From the NCBI GenBank assembly GCA_947034885.2, contig OX344751.2:19840001-19904000 (forward strand): a stretch of 64,000 nt of DNA, read 5' to 3'. Under the pieces are notes generated by a model. It ran no database searches and was not told the origin of the DNA. It worked only from the letters and a program-made list of their open reading frames with translations. The translations under genes and the position numbers were made by a program. Every line of letters starts with the position of its first letter. The stretch's first letter is position 1. The DNA is from Thuidium tamariscinum. Its lineage: Eukaryota > Streptophyta > Bryopsida > Hypnales > Thuidiaceae. Below are positions 46,801-59,692 of the stretch, piece after piece.

Positions 46801-49800
46801 GCCATGCTGGAAGAATCGAATCTAGTTATCAAAGATGTTGATGTTTTACCACCAGAGGTGGATTTTCCAGACAAAGCTCCTAGCAACAAAGACGTTGAAA
46901 GTGCCCGTAGGAAAAAACGGAAGTTAAGTGGCGGAAGAACAGCTCAAAAAAATGAGAACACGCATTTGGAGACTTCTGAAGCAGTTGATCTTGAGGAAGA
47001 TCAATTCATGCTAGGTGGGGATGGTCGATCAATCGATGTACTCTTGTCAAGACTTCTGATTGAGCAAGAGAGTGTTTGCTCCGCAGATTTGGTTGTTAAC
47101 GAATTATTGCAGATGATAAATACCATGGGACCGAAGCATGATGTCATTTTTGAAAATACTTCGGTAGAGAGCAGATTAGCAACCCTACATGTGCTTGTTA
47201 AGGTGTTCATAAAACACCCCTTTCAGGATTGTAATCAGCGGTTGATCCAGCTCTTCCAGGATTGGGTACCATGGATCCTTAAGAAGGTGATTATTGTACC
47301 TCGATTTCGTTAGTATAAAATCTCGGCTGTCTTGTTCATGATGCTTGTTAACCTTAGCATGCATTTTTCTGTTTCCCTATCAGCCCTTACTAATTCTTCA
47401 ATGCATTATCTCCTTTACAGAATGAAGAAAGGACATTGAAAAGGACACAACTTTTCATGTTTCTTGAAGCTTTGGATTGTCTTTTGGCCAGGCAACCAGG
47501 TAAATCCTGAGGCTATTGTCTTCTTATTCCTCTATCTGCAGAATCGAACTTCTGAGTATCAAAGGAGGCAATGACTTTGTCGTTCGGTCTACGAGTTTGT
47601 TTGTTTGTTTGTCTGAAAGTTTGCCCTCACAATACTTGATGCAGTTCGGTCTAGCCAATTTACAGACTCCGCAGAAGTGGTGAAATGCAATCATCTGGAG
47701 ATGTTCTGTTGCAGTGCTGCTTACAAGTCATCTTCTCTTCTTGAGATCTTGATGCTGCCATGGGTTTTAGCAGAACTCAGTCAGGACGAAATTCTGAAAT
47801 CCAAAGCGGTGGGTTTAGCTTCCAAATTGGTGAGTGGTAGTGAAGGGAATTCATATCATGAGATCGCGGAACATGCATTGAGGGATGACAACGCACATGT
47901 ACAAGCAACTGCAGTCCTAGCCATACCTGCCTTTTCGCAACACTCAAGTCCTTCAAAATTGCAGAGCTATTGTGTTGCACTTCTGTGAGTGAATCTTCTC
48001 TTACTCTGGTATGGCTATCGAATATCACGAGCTAAGAATTTGTGGCGCAACTGTCTGAAATTGTTCTCCCAAATTATGACAGCCGACTTTGAATGCTAAT
48101 GTATTCTGAAACTGCATTTCATCTTATTTTGCGGTTATGTTGGCAAGATAAGCATAAGGGCAGGACAATTCTAGTTTTTTATGCAGATTTATTATGGGAA
48201 ACGAACTGATAACTATTTGTTCTTCAATGTAGATCTTCTGCTGAACAGAGCTCTATTGAGGTTCGAGAGGCAGTGGCTCAGATTTTGGGTGTTATGGCAT
48301 GCATTTGCAATCTACGCAACGTGAGAATGATAGGAGTTGACGAGTCGCTTCAAATTTTTGATGAGTTTTTGTGCCCTGAATGTGACAAAGCAAAGGCTAG
48401 TTCAAAAATAACTTTGCTTAGCGAGCAGGAAAGTGGTAAATGTGAGAGGATGAAGACGTCTACATTGATCCTCTTGCAACCTTTATTGTCCAAGCTTTCA
48501 TTAGAGGAAGTATCTGACCGTGTTCAGGTTTGTACTCTAACCTGCATGCAAAATTCTTGTTCAATGGAAATTCGATTTTGTATCGAACTTGGCTTTCGAT
48601 CAGGTGGAAGGTATCGCTCTGTTTGTCAGTTGGTCTTCTAAAATCTCTTGCAACTGTTTTTGACATCTGCCAGGTGGCTTTCATCGGGAGCATTTCTCGC
48701 CTATTACAACATGCTTCAGCTGAAGAACTTTTCTCTACGGGGACATTCTGGCTTTCATGTCTTGATATTCTGCCGCTGCACGAACATCGGGCTGTCCGGG
48801 AGGCTTTTTGCAGTCAGGTGCATTGCTTCTTTTCAAATCATGTCTTGCAGGGGTTACTAAGAAGCGATGATGAAGCAGTCAGTGATTCCGATCGAGAACT
48901 TGAAATGCTTGGGAAACTTCGAGATGCACTAGCAGTGGCCAAAAGTTCCGAGACTACTCAATCTTTGTTAGAGACTGTTGCGGAGGTTGCGAAAGTTGCT
49001 CATGGGAGACGGCATCTCCTTTTCTTCTCCCTGGTTTTGCTTTTAGAAAGATTGGATCATGGAGAAGTTTCTCTGCGTGCGAAGAGCATAAGCTTGATTC
49101 ATAAAATCGCTTCAAATGGATTCTCAACAGCAAGTGGCAGTATACCTCAGGTAATTTTGAGCTTTCCAGGAGGTTTCTATGTGTATCATATGTCGCCATT
49201 CGCGTGTTAATGTTCTGAAGATCGTCATTGTTAGAATCCCTATGGAATTCATTCATGCAATGCTTCTCTGGTAGGACTCTGATGTACAATTCTAGATTGT
49301 GCACCGAGAAATTTTGGATTGGGACATTAAGGACTTTGTGATGTGTCGTTTTTGAAATATAAGACAAACGCATAGTTCCGTTTCAATTCCTGGGTCTTTG
49401 AAAATGCTCCAAGAGTTTCTGTTTACTTGATATATGAAGCGCATACTTCTGATCGAGTCACTATGTGTAAGTCCGTCACTGCATTGAGGTCTTATCCATA
49501 TTTCAATATTTAAGTTGTTGATTCTGGCAGGCAATGGTGGATACAATACGTGATGAGCTTTTTGAGTATCTAGTGAGCAGGCTTGTTGCTCGTCCTGACA
49601 TGGTTCAAGAATTTTCTTTATCTGTCATGCGCATTGAGTTGAAGGAGCTCTTGAAACAAATGGTCCCGGTAATTCTTCCCAAGCTTGTGCAAGACCAACA
49701 GCACAGCCAACCGGCATTAGATACTTTACATCAGTTGGCTATCTTGTTGGAGACTGACTTGGGAGTCCTCCTTATCCATTATTGTCATCAGATACTCTCC

Positions 49801-52800
49801 GTTCTTTTGCTGCAAGCTGATGGAGAGCAGCTTTCTGCCGCTCTCCAGTTTATTGAGGCGCAAACAGAAGTCCCTACTAGTGAGATTTTTGCAGGTGTTT
49901 TACCAGCCCTCCTCGATGAGTTGGTTCGATTCTTGGGTGATGTTGACAATGAAGAGGGTCTTCGAAGGTAAAATGCCCTGGAGTTTGTTTGAATCGTCTT
50001 CAGATTCAAGTTGCACCTTTGATAATTGATTTGTTAAATTTGTTGTTCCTAGATTTTACGGACTCTCTTTGCTGTTTAGTCCATGACACTTCATTGACCT
50101 CGACCTTCCTGAACAGTACTATTGTTGGAGAATGCATTCCTAAGTGAATATTTCTAAATCTCGAATGGGGACTCTTGTTCTCCAGGTCGGCAAGAGTTGT
50201 GCCCATGATGCAAGAAGTAGCAAGTATCGTAACTGGGTCCGATGACCTTCCAAACTTCCTAAGACCCTATTTTGTAGGAATCCTGAATAGTATCGATCGA
50301 AAATTGTTACGATCTGCAGATGATTCCTGTCGAATCAAAGGTCTGCGATGTATTATCCACTTAGTGGACATGATTGGTCCACACTTATGTGGGTTTGTAC
50401 CGAAGATCATGGCCTTGCTCACTCAGACCCTTCAAGAACCAGTTCTGCAAGAGGAAGGGTTGCGAGTGTGGTTGTCCTTTGTTCGGACCCTTGCTCGGGT
50501 AATTTTCACTTCAATGATAATCTGTGCTCTCATTCTTGACGATGTGTAGCTGCTTAGCTTCATTAGTTTGAGTACACAGGGACAAGTTACCTATTGATTT
50601 TGTTCTACCTCGTGTTCAAGCGTCGGGATGTGCTGTGTTCTTTAACGGGTTGTTGAAGTACACTCATCTGTCTGATTTATCAGTGCGTATTGTGATAGGT
50701 CTCTTCAACACACCTCAAGAATGTGGCCTGCCAGATTGTGGTTTCATTGACTCCTTGTCTTGAGGGGCAGCCGGCCCCGCACCTGAATGCTGTCGTTGAG
50801 ATATTGGAAGAGATTGTAATAAAGAACCGACGTCTGTTGGAGGGTCAAGCGAGGGAGCTTCCCCTTCTCCCTAGTATTCCAGCACTTGAGAGAGTCAACT
50901 CAGTTCTTCACGAAGCTCGTGGATTATTGAGTCTTCGTGACCAGCTCAAACAAGCCACGGAGGGATTACGGCATGAGAGTTTGAGTGTCCGTTACATGAC
51001 AGCCAGCGAACTTAACGTAGTACTGTGTTCGCATCGGAAAGAAATTGCAGTGATGATGATTGGGGAGGATTCTTTGGACGCAGATGTTATTAGCCGTCTC
51101 GTTACAGCACTGATGCGGGGTTGTGTGGAGGAGTCTCGCACGCCTATGAACCAGAAATTGAGGATGGCATGCGCGTTATGTTTGGGAGAGCTTGGGGCAG
51201 TTGACCCTGTTAAGCTGCAGGTTAGTTTCTATTTCTTAAGTGAATGGGTCACATGTAGAACCGTCTATTGTTTCTCATGATTGATATGCAGAGTTTTCTA
51301 GGCCTCTTGCTCAAGATGGTGATATTTGATTTTGGAATGCTAGGTGGACCTTCGCCGAAGGTCGAGGATCGAACGTACGGATGAGGATCTGGTTTTTGAA
51401 TTGATCACTGAGCATTTAGCTCCCGTACTCCGTGCAGCCTCGGAAACTTATATTCAGGACAATGCTGCTTTCGCTATCCAAGAATTACTCAAGCTGCACG
51501 GCTGTCAAGCAGCGGCAGCTCTTTCTGGACGTCGATTAGGGACAGTACCAGGTACAGGTAGGATCCCCCATTCAAGGTCAGGAAAACCGAATACGAGCGT
51601 AAATGAATTCGGGGAAGCATCTGCTATGACGATCGAAAGCGGTGAGAAGCTCTGGCAGAGGTTTCCGGACGACGTGAAGGAGATCATCACTCCATGCTTA
51701 ACATCAAAATTTCGTCTTAACATTAACAATAGTAAACCGCGCGGTGCGTCGCAGGCTCGTCCAATTTTTCGTCCTGGAATGACATTCAGGCGGTGGATGT
51801 ATCTCTGGATCAAGCGGTTGATATCTCAAGCTTCGGGAAGAAGAGCAGAAATATTCCCTGCCTGTGGAGGAGTGGTGAAATTTGACATGGGAACTGCCTT
51901 ATATCTCTTACCATACTTGGTCCTTAATGTTGTTTGTGATGGCTCAGAAGAGGATAGAGCTGGTGTAACACAGGAGATTTTGACCGTTCTGAAAACAGGT
52001 GAGAATTTAATCCCTTCAATTCTCATTCAGCATGTTCTATAGTCATTGATGTTTGGGTTGTTTTAGGACTTCCAGGGTAATCAGAATTTGGTGACCACTT
52101 GACATGGTTAATTTCTCATGAACTTTCTGGTTTATACCTCCTACTCTGAATTCTTCTCAGACGAAGAGATTAAAAACGAAGATGAAGACGAAGACAAGGA
52201 GATCGGCAACTCTACACGCACTTTATCTGGGCCGAGTGAAGTCAGCACTCAAACAGTGTTCACGTTGCTGGATAATTTGGGCCAGTGGTTAGATGATTGC
52301 AAGCAAGGTGGTCTCATTGCACCAAGTCCCCCACCGGCTTCCACTACACCTAGCAAAGGTACACGTGGAAGTGCTAAAGCAGAAGCTCAACAGGAAAGCA
52401 TTCGAATAGCTCGCCGTTTGGAAAACGTGTCACAGCTGTTAGCTGCCATCCCAAAACAATCTCTTGCAGGCGCATCTTTCCGGTGTCAGGCCTATGCTCG
52501 TGCTCTCCTTTACTTTGAGTCTTACGTTCGAGACAAATCTGGTGCTTTGAATCCTGCTGCAGAAAAAAGTGGTTGTTTCACAGATGAAGATGTCACTTTT
52601 CTTCTGGATATCTATAGTGGCTTGGAAGAACCAGATGGACTTTCTGGGATCTCTCGTCTGAGGAAGTGTGCCACGCTTCAAGACCAAATACTGATCAATG
52701 AGAAGGCGGGGAACTGGGGTGAGGCGCTGACCTGCTGTGAGCAAGCTTTACAAATAAAACCCAGGAGTGTAACACGGCATTTGGGGGTTCTCGATTGCCT

Positions 52801-55800
52801 CCTCAATATGGGACATCTCCAGGTACTAGAAAAGCATCTGCCTCCTTGATTCTTTTGGTTGTGCTCCCCGGTTTATACTTGAGTTCCTGTACCTTATGGC
52901 ATTTGTATGTTTCTGGATTCTAAATGGGAACTAATACACCTTTGATCCTCGATTTCATACGTCAGTAATTTTTTGTTCAATTTTCCGCTTATTTCTTGCG
53001 GTTTGAATGACTTCCTTTTTCTTAATGGGTGACATTTTGTAGGCTATGGTCACCCATGTTGATGGATTGAATTCAAGAATGCCCAATCACACAAAAGAAT
53101 GGAGCACAAAGGGTCTACAAGCGGCCTGGCGACTTGGACAGTGGGACCTTTTAGAAGAATATGCCAAAAGAGCAGATGAAAATAGCTCCACAAATGTCTC
53201 GGAAGGAATCTCGTTTGACTTAAGTCTGGCAAAAATCTTGCAGGCTCTCCAAAGGAGGGACCATGATGAGTTTACAAAGCACTTGTTACACTGCAGAGAA
53301 ACTCTGCTCGCCCCATTGGGAGCAGCGAGCATGGAATCCTACTCCCGTGCTTATCCATATGTTGTGAAGTTACATATGCTGCAGGAGCTAGAAGATTTTA
53401 GTGCACTTGTTACCACGAACACTGGAGGAACGAATACTTCTGTTGAAGGTCAGAGGAAACACCCATACGTGAGGATGGAAGAGTTGGTTGAAGACTGGGA
53501 GAGTCGCCTCAAAATTACACAGGTATGCTGGTCTTCAGCTTTTGGTTGATAATGGATGCAAAATTGAAGACGGAGAATGTCAAATTGAACTACGTTAGAG
53601 AATTTCACGCCTCGGCGACTTCATCAGGCATTCTAAAGTATTTCACAAAGAATGATTCGACTTGAGTTCGCCCCTACATGTCTTTCTTGCAGCCTTCACT
53701 TTGGACGCGAGAACCTATCTTGGCACTTCGCAGACTGGTATTCAATGAGACTGGCTTGCCAGATGAAGTTGGTGTCTGCTGGCTGCAGTATGCAAAACTG
53801 TGTAGAGAAGCTGGGCATTATGAGACCGCCAGCCGAGCTATCTTGCAGGTACTAGCTCATCTTATTTTTACGTAGGATATAAATCATTCACTCCATGTAA
53901 TTGCGCCTTCCTATTCTTGTTATAGGCGCTACATCAAGGTATTCGTACTCATTATCCTTCTCCTGCAGGCCCAATCTGTTAGAGCTCCCAACGCTCACAT
54001 GGAGATGGCAAAACTTCTGTGGGATACTCAGAAATGTCATCGAGCAATAGCTGAACTTCAACAAGCACTTTCAAATCTCCCAACTGAGGTGACGCCTTGT
54101 TCCTCAACGAAGATATATCAATGATTGATTTCCTCGCACAACTGGCATAACTCTGAATTTATTCTTTCTCGTTGTCTTGTTTCTTGTTGGCTTTAAATAA
54201 GCGCAGTTTTTAAACGACGAAACTAGATAACTCTATGCGCATTTTTCACGTTTGTGGAGGCTGTGTGACGGTTTTTGCTCATTTTTATTTTATTTACCAC
54301 AGGTCTTAGGCGAAGCAACAGGGGCAGCATTAGGTGGTCTCTTGGTTACTCAATCTGCTGTTCCTCAAGTCGCACCTGGATTACCTAAAAGCTCAGCTCG
54401 ACCTCCCTCGAGTACCCAAGTGCGCAGAGACAAAGACCTTGATGTAGCCAAAATTCTTCTCCTTTTGGCTCGCTGGGTGCACCACACCGGGCAAAAGCAA
54501 AAAAAGGACGTCCTCAGTCTCTATGCGCAAGTTCGTGGACTGAAGCCTCAATGGGAAAAGGGATACTTTTCAGTTGCCAAATACTATGATGACTTGTTAG
54601 TTGATGCAAGGAGAAGGCAGGAAGAAAATCAAGATGGAGCTGGTGATTCCGTCTCGGTACGGGTGGTGTTACTGATGCATGGAGTGGTCATTATCGTCAA
54701 ATTTGCTATTACTGGTCCCGTAGGCTTCATTTAGTATGTCTAACTGCATATTCATTTACTTGCCGCTTACATTGAGCGTGTGCTGTCTCCAATGTTTCAG
54801 AAAGGCAAGCAGAAGCGGCATGCTCCAGCAGATGAACCCTGGTGGTCATATCTTCCAGATGCTCTGCTGTTTTATGCTAAAGGGCTTCATAAAGGGCATC
54901 GGTGCCTTTTTCAAGCCCTTCCTCGTTTGCTGACCCTCTGGTTTGAGTTTGGAACTCATTTTCGTGGAGATGCATTGGCGACCAAACATGTGAAGACTGT
55001 CTTTGGAAGAGTATGTTCGGACTACGATTATTTCATGCCATTACTGTGTCATGGCAGCAAGAGCTTTGACTTGAAAGAGACGACTTTATGTTCTTTCTTC
55101 TTCTTTTGGTTCTGTTTCTTTTGTTCTGCTCTGTCCTGTCCTGTTTGTTTGTGACAAGAAATTAAATCGTCACGTAGACTAGCTAATCTGTTTGTGGGCT
55201 TTTAGACAATGAGCATAATGAGAGGCTGCCTCAAAGACCTTCCAGCATATCAGTGGTTGACAGCACTGTCGCAACTGGTATCAAGAATATGCCATCAGAA
55301 CGAATTACTGGTGCAGTTAGTCAAACAGATAATCATCTACGTTCTACAGGTGAAGCAACTAATCTGTCGATTCTACTGGAGGATGATTGAGGGCATTTTA
55401 GTTTCTGATATTGCAACTGCTTCAAGTTATGTAATTACCTTAGAATTTTGAGTTTTACTTCTGCTCCTTGTTACTTGAACGAGATCTCAAGTAGCATTAG
55501 CTTTTGCTACTCAGAATTCTGTCCGAGTTGGACTAGCTATTTTTTCCAGTCCTTACCTAAGATTTTGACAGGTATATCCACAACAAGCCCTGTGGACAAT
55601 GGCGGCAGTATCGAAGTCCACAGTAGCAGCTAGACGTGAAGCAGCAGCTGAAATAATTCAGCAAGCAAAGAATGATGGTGCAACGAAGGATAAACCTTTG
55701 TTTCACCAGTTTGCGGTGCTGATTGATCAGATGATCAAGTTATCGTTTTATCCAGGCCAGGCCAAGGCCAAGACAGTGAATATACAATCTGAGTTCAGTG

Positions 55801-58112
55801 CCTTGAAACGCATGATGCCTGTGGGCGTCATTATGCCTCTTCAGAAAGCCTTGACAGTAAGTCTTCCAGCTGATGGGCTGTCGAATACAAAATACAATCC
55901 TTTTCCAGCTGGTGATTATCCGACCATATCGGGAATCATGGATGAGGTGGAGATCCTTGCCTCGCTGCAGCGTCCCAAAAAGGTATGTGTAGATGCTGGC
56001 AACTGTAGATGAGTAACATGTCATTTATCTCAACGATGCATACCGAACAAAGTGTATTGTTCTCTAATGACATTAAAATTATCTTTCAACTTATTCAAAG
56101 TAGGGTGCTGACTTGTTTCGCCGAAAAAGTCGGGACAAATTTCATGAATTGTGCTATAACTAGGTGTTGGCAAGACCTTTTTGGTGGTCCAATTACAAAC
56201 CTGAATCATTGCTCTACTTTAAGAAAAACTCAAATTGTGGACGATGGTTTAGGTTGTTCTACTGGGAAGTGATGGGACTGAGCATCCCTTTTTATGTAAG
56301 CCTAAAGACGACTTGCGGAAGGATGCTCGTATGATGGAGTTCACAACCATGATAAATCGCCTCCTTTCCAAGGATGCGAAAAGCAGACGACGAAAACTGT
56401 ACGTACGTACTTTCGCAGTCATTCCTCTCACCGAAGATTGTGGAATGATCGAGTGGGTCTTGCATACACGAGGCTTACGACACATATTGCAAGACATCTA
56501 TGTGGCCGCTGGAAAGTTTGATCGGCAGAAGTCCAACCCCCTCATTAAACGTCTTTATGATCAACAAGGTGCCCAAGGAGAGGCAGAAGTATTCCAAAAC
56601 AAAGTATTGCCAATGTTTCCCCCTGTTTTCCATCGCTGGTTTCTCAACATGTTTCCGGAACCTGCAGCATGGTTTAGAGCTCGCATAGCTTATGCGCACA
56701 CAACAGCTGTCTGGTCTATGGTGGGACATATTGTTGGGCTCGGAGACCGACACGGTGAAAATATACTTTTCGACTCAACAACTGGTGACTGTGTTCATGT
56801 TGATTTCAGTTGCCTTTTTGACAAAGGACTCTCATTGGAGAAACCTGAGGTCGTGCCATTCCGTCTCACTCAGGTTAGAACTTGCCGAAGCTCAGGCATG
56901 CCTTCTTTTGTAAGTGTATTTTGAGCAGATTGAGATGTTGATGTACATTTCTTTGGCTAATAAATTTTACATGTTACTTTGCATTTGCTAGTTGATTAGA
57001 TTTCTTTGAATAGACTCTACCATGATAAGCTTTTGAAGGTTGTGACCATTTTATAACCAAAAGTAGAGAGCGCTCTCCATCTACTTCTCAACGACATTAT
57101 ATACGTGTTGCTCAACAGTTTCTTCATGATGGTTTACATCTGCTCGAATTCTTACAGGCTTCTGAATGGTTGCAATGCAGAATATGGTGGATGGATTAGG
57201 CATCACTGGGTATGAGGGTGTGTTCCTTCGTGTTTGTGAGATCACCTTAGGCATCTTGAGGGCACACCGGGAAACACTCGTAAGCGTTCTGGAGACATTC
57301 ATTCACGATCCTCTTGTTGAATGGACCAAGTCGCATAAGTCGAGTGGCGTTGAGGTGCAGAACCCACATGCGCAGGTATCCTTTCCTATGCACTTCTTAT
57401 TCTGCATACTTTGTAATCTAGACTAGCAATATTGCTATCAAGAATTCATCAAATTAGCATGAAATTTTCCACTCCTGCTCAATGCCCAGTGTAGATTTAG
57501 TCGCTGTTGCTTCCACAGACTGGTATCTTGTCGGAATATCTTAAGGCAAATGAAATAAATGAGAGCGTTGCTGACCACTCAACTACGGAAAATAGATAGT
57601 CAGTTGTTTGCACAAGCGTTCCTCCTTCACCACCCAAGCTACTACCTAGGTATCTTCGTGTGCATCGTAGAATATTGAGTACCTGCTGTCATGTGGTGCT
57701 CTTGCTACCTCAGCTTCCTTTGACCCTTCGTTAATTAAATTACAATGCAGTAACTTGAATTCAACCTTCCCACCTCTTCTACTTCACTCTCTGTCGACCA
57801 AATTAACACATTCCTTTGTAGATGAAACTTCAGATCAAGTGCTTAACTTTCTTGCAATAATAAACTTGTGCTTCCGATGGATAAACTGAAAGTGCATTGT
57901 CGCGTTGCTGATTCTCTTGGTTGTGCATTCATGTGTTGATGCAGCGTGCTATAGCAAATATTGAGGCGCGTTTACAGGGAGTGGTGGTCGGCGTTGGTGC
58001 TGCACCTTCCTTACCACTATCAGTTGAAGGCCAAGCCCACCGGTTGATTGCTGAGGCTGTATCACATAGTAATCTCTCCAAAATGTACATATGGTGGATG
58101 GCTTGGTTCTAA
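43897..58112 (+). CDS. ATR: ATR, DNA-damage and replication-stress checkpoint kinase, 26 exons
   Basis: ATR is a nuclear PI3K-like Ser/Thr kinase, recruited with its partner ATRIP to RPA-coated single-stranded DNA, where it signals stalled replication. Exons: 43897-44053, 44624-44768, 44992-45104, 45275-45624, 45853-45977, 46188-46332, 46588-47286, 47421-47499, 47645-47984, 48233-48527, 48674-49150, 49531-49967, 50186-50498, 50699-51220, 51344-51998, 52161-52822, 53043-53522, 53693-53848, 53969-54088, 54303-54656, 54801-55010, 55206-55349, 55572-55982, 56253-56873, 57181-57375 and 57945-58112. They sum to 8373 nt (2790 residues) with every phase consistent. Helical repeats fill the first ~1600 residues, with a basic stretch RRKKRK at 452-457. 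FAT follows, then the kinase: GSDGTEHPFLCKPKDD (Lys 2479), GLGDRHGEN at 2625-2633 with catalytic Asp 2628, and VDF Asp 2647. FATC ends ...MYIWWMAWF. The kinase and FATC wording matches ATR rather than ATM, TOR or SMG1. Start ATG is in a good context (ACCATGG). The gene looks intact. Confidence 0.97.
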
Positions 58113-58573
58113 TTTCATAGTGTAGCACCCATTGAGATAAAATTGAGGGTACTATACCAATGCTTCAAATGCTTTCTTTGCTTGTGTTGCGACCTCGGTT
58201 ATGAGTTCTCGGTAGGTAATTTCACTTGAAGTGATATTGCTATGAATTTTGTAAGGCAAAAGTTCAGCTTGATCAACAACCAACATCTAGAGTCATTCAA
58301 TTATGATCATTTAAGAATTATTTTTCCACTCATTGCTTCATATTTTCTTGTTCACTTATGTGTCATGAAGTTATTGATCTAAACCTTGAAAAAGTATGAA
58401 ACATACATTCCAAGGAGAAAATGGAAATTTATTCCAATCTTGATTGGAAATATGGTATCCTATTGATTGGTTATGGGGTGGTGATCGAGAATGGGTGGTT
58501 CTACCTTATAAGCTTAGCTTTGGTTGCCCATATTAGGTAGGTGGTATGGATTGGTGGATGCACAAGAAACATA
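58113..58573. other. ATR 3' flank with a dispersed segment
   Basis: After the ATR stop, 58215-58380 aligns with the flanks of the TA|AGGT element at 18812-19139. This copy lacks the element and keeps one TA at 58241-58242. No gene is seen. Confidence 0.6.
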
Positions 58574-58892
58574 AGGTGGGTACACTCAAAAGTGCCCAAA
58601 AGTGCCCTGTCCTAAAAGTGCCATCTACAGTGCAAATACATTTTCGAAATCAATCATGTTCACAGACTGTAAATGGCGCTTTCAGAAATAGACTTTGACT
58701 ATTAATAACTTTTACATTATTAATAACTTTTACATACGGTATCCAAATCCTTTCAGAAACAGATTTTGACTATTAATATACGTTGGAACATGCTTTCACT
58801 TACCAACAAGACTACATAAAAAAAATTTGAAGTAATTAATAGTAGGAACTAGGCTTAGTATGAATAAGTGGCGCTTTTGGGTGTACCTACCT
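58574..58892 (+). mobile_element. TA|AGGTGGGTACAC element, copy 1
   Basis: A 319-bp element with inverted ends AGGTGGGTACACTCAAAAG and CTTTTGGGTGTACCTACCT, flanked by TA (58572-58573 and 58893-58894). Subterminal blocks GTGCCATCTACAGT and AATGGCGCTTTCAGAAA are also partly inverted. A second copy in the opposite orientation lies at 62564-62836. Non-coding. Confidence 0.85.
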
Positions 58893-59692
58893 TACTTCTC
58901 ATGAAATGTTAGGTTTGTTTTCATGAATGTGTCGTACTTTCATTTTTTTTTTAAAGTCCAAGTAAACCCCTAATTGACTAAAGAGTCCACATTGAGTAAG
59001 TATCTACAAACATTCAAATGGATGAAAGAAAACAAGTTTATGTACTACATTGAATAGGATTTTGTAAGGGAACCCATGTTAATCACCCAACAATTCATAC
59101 TACATAAATATCTACCTTAGCTACAGATCAAAAGTTATTGAAGCATAGGGTTGTATATCATGTTTCAAACATCACAGCTTTCTAGAATAAGTCCCTTCAG
59201 TTTTTTGGTCCCTTAATACCCCTATTCAGTGTATACATGGAACATGTTTGCATCCATTCATTTATTAATCAAAATCTGTGAGGTTGATAATGCCAACCCT
59301 TTCATATAAAACCACAAATCAAAGTAAATACGCATGTTTGCATCCATTCATTTATTAATCAAAATTTGTGAGGTTGATAATGCCAACCCTTTTATACAGA
59401 ACCACAAATCACAAAGTAAATACACACACGCCACTATCAAATGGACGCCCTATGCAATCCACCTCCAGGAGAACCCATCATGAGTCCAGCCTATATTTCA
59501 CAACTCCTTCCATCTACATATGTACAACTTGGACTCACATTTAGGAATTTCACACCGCAAATGACGGAGAGGGAAGGAAAAGAGAAGCTTGTACAAATGT
59601 TTGCGTGCAATGGATTATAACCAGCACTCCGCATGATGACAAAATTGCTGCATCCTCGGCAGAGAATGAAGTGAAACCGGCGCTCCTCCCAT
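58893..59692. other. Intergenic DNA and probable 3' untranslated region of the AP2-like gene
   Basis: No gene is recognised. It contains the 90-bp duplication at 59243-59422. The part nearest 59692 should be the 3' untranslated region of the minus-strand AP2-like gene, whose end I cannot place. Confidence 0.5.
59243..59422 (+). repeat. Two-unit tandem duplication, 90 bp
   Basis: The units start at 59243 and 59333 with CATGTTTGCATCCATTCATT and continue through GAGGTTGATAATGCCAACCC to AAGTAAATACGC or AAGTAAATACAC. Only a handful of differences separate them, so the duplication is fairly recent. It lies downstream of the AP2-like gene, possibly within its transcript. Confidence 0.85.

Noticed and set aside
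43897-58112. Reading the large kinase as SMG1, TOR or ATM
   Set aside because: The kinase and FATC wording (for example VGLGDRHGENILFDSTTGD and a C-terminus ending WWMAWF) and the roughly 2790-residue length match ATR. SMG1 and ATM are longer with different kinase motifs.
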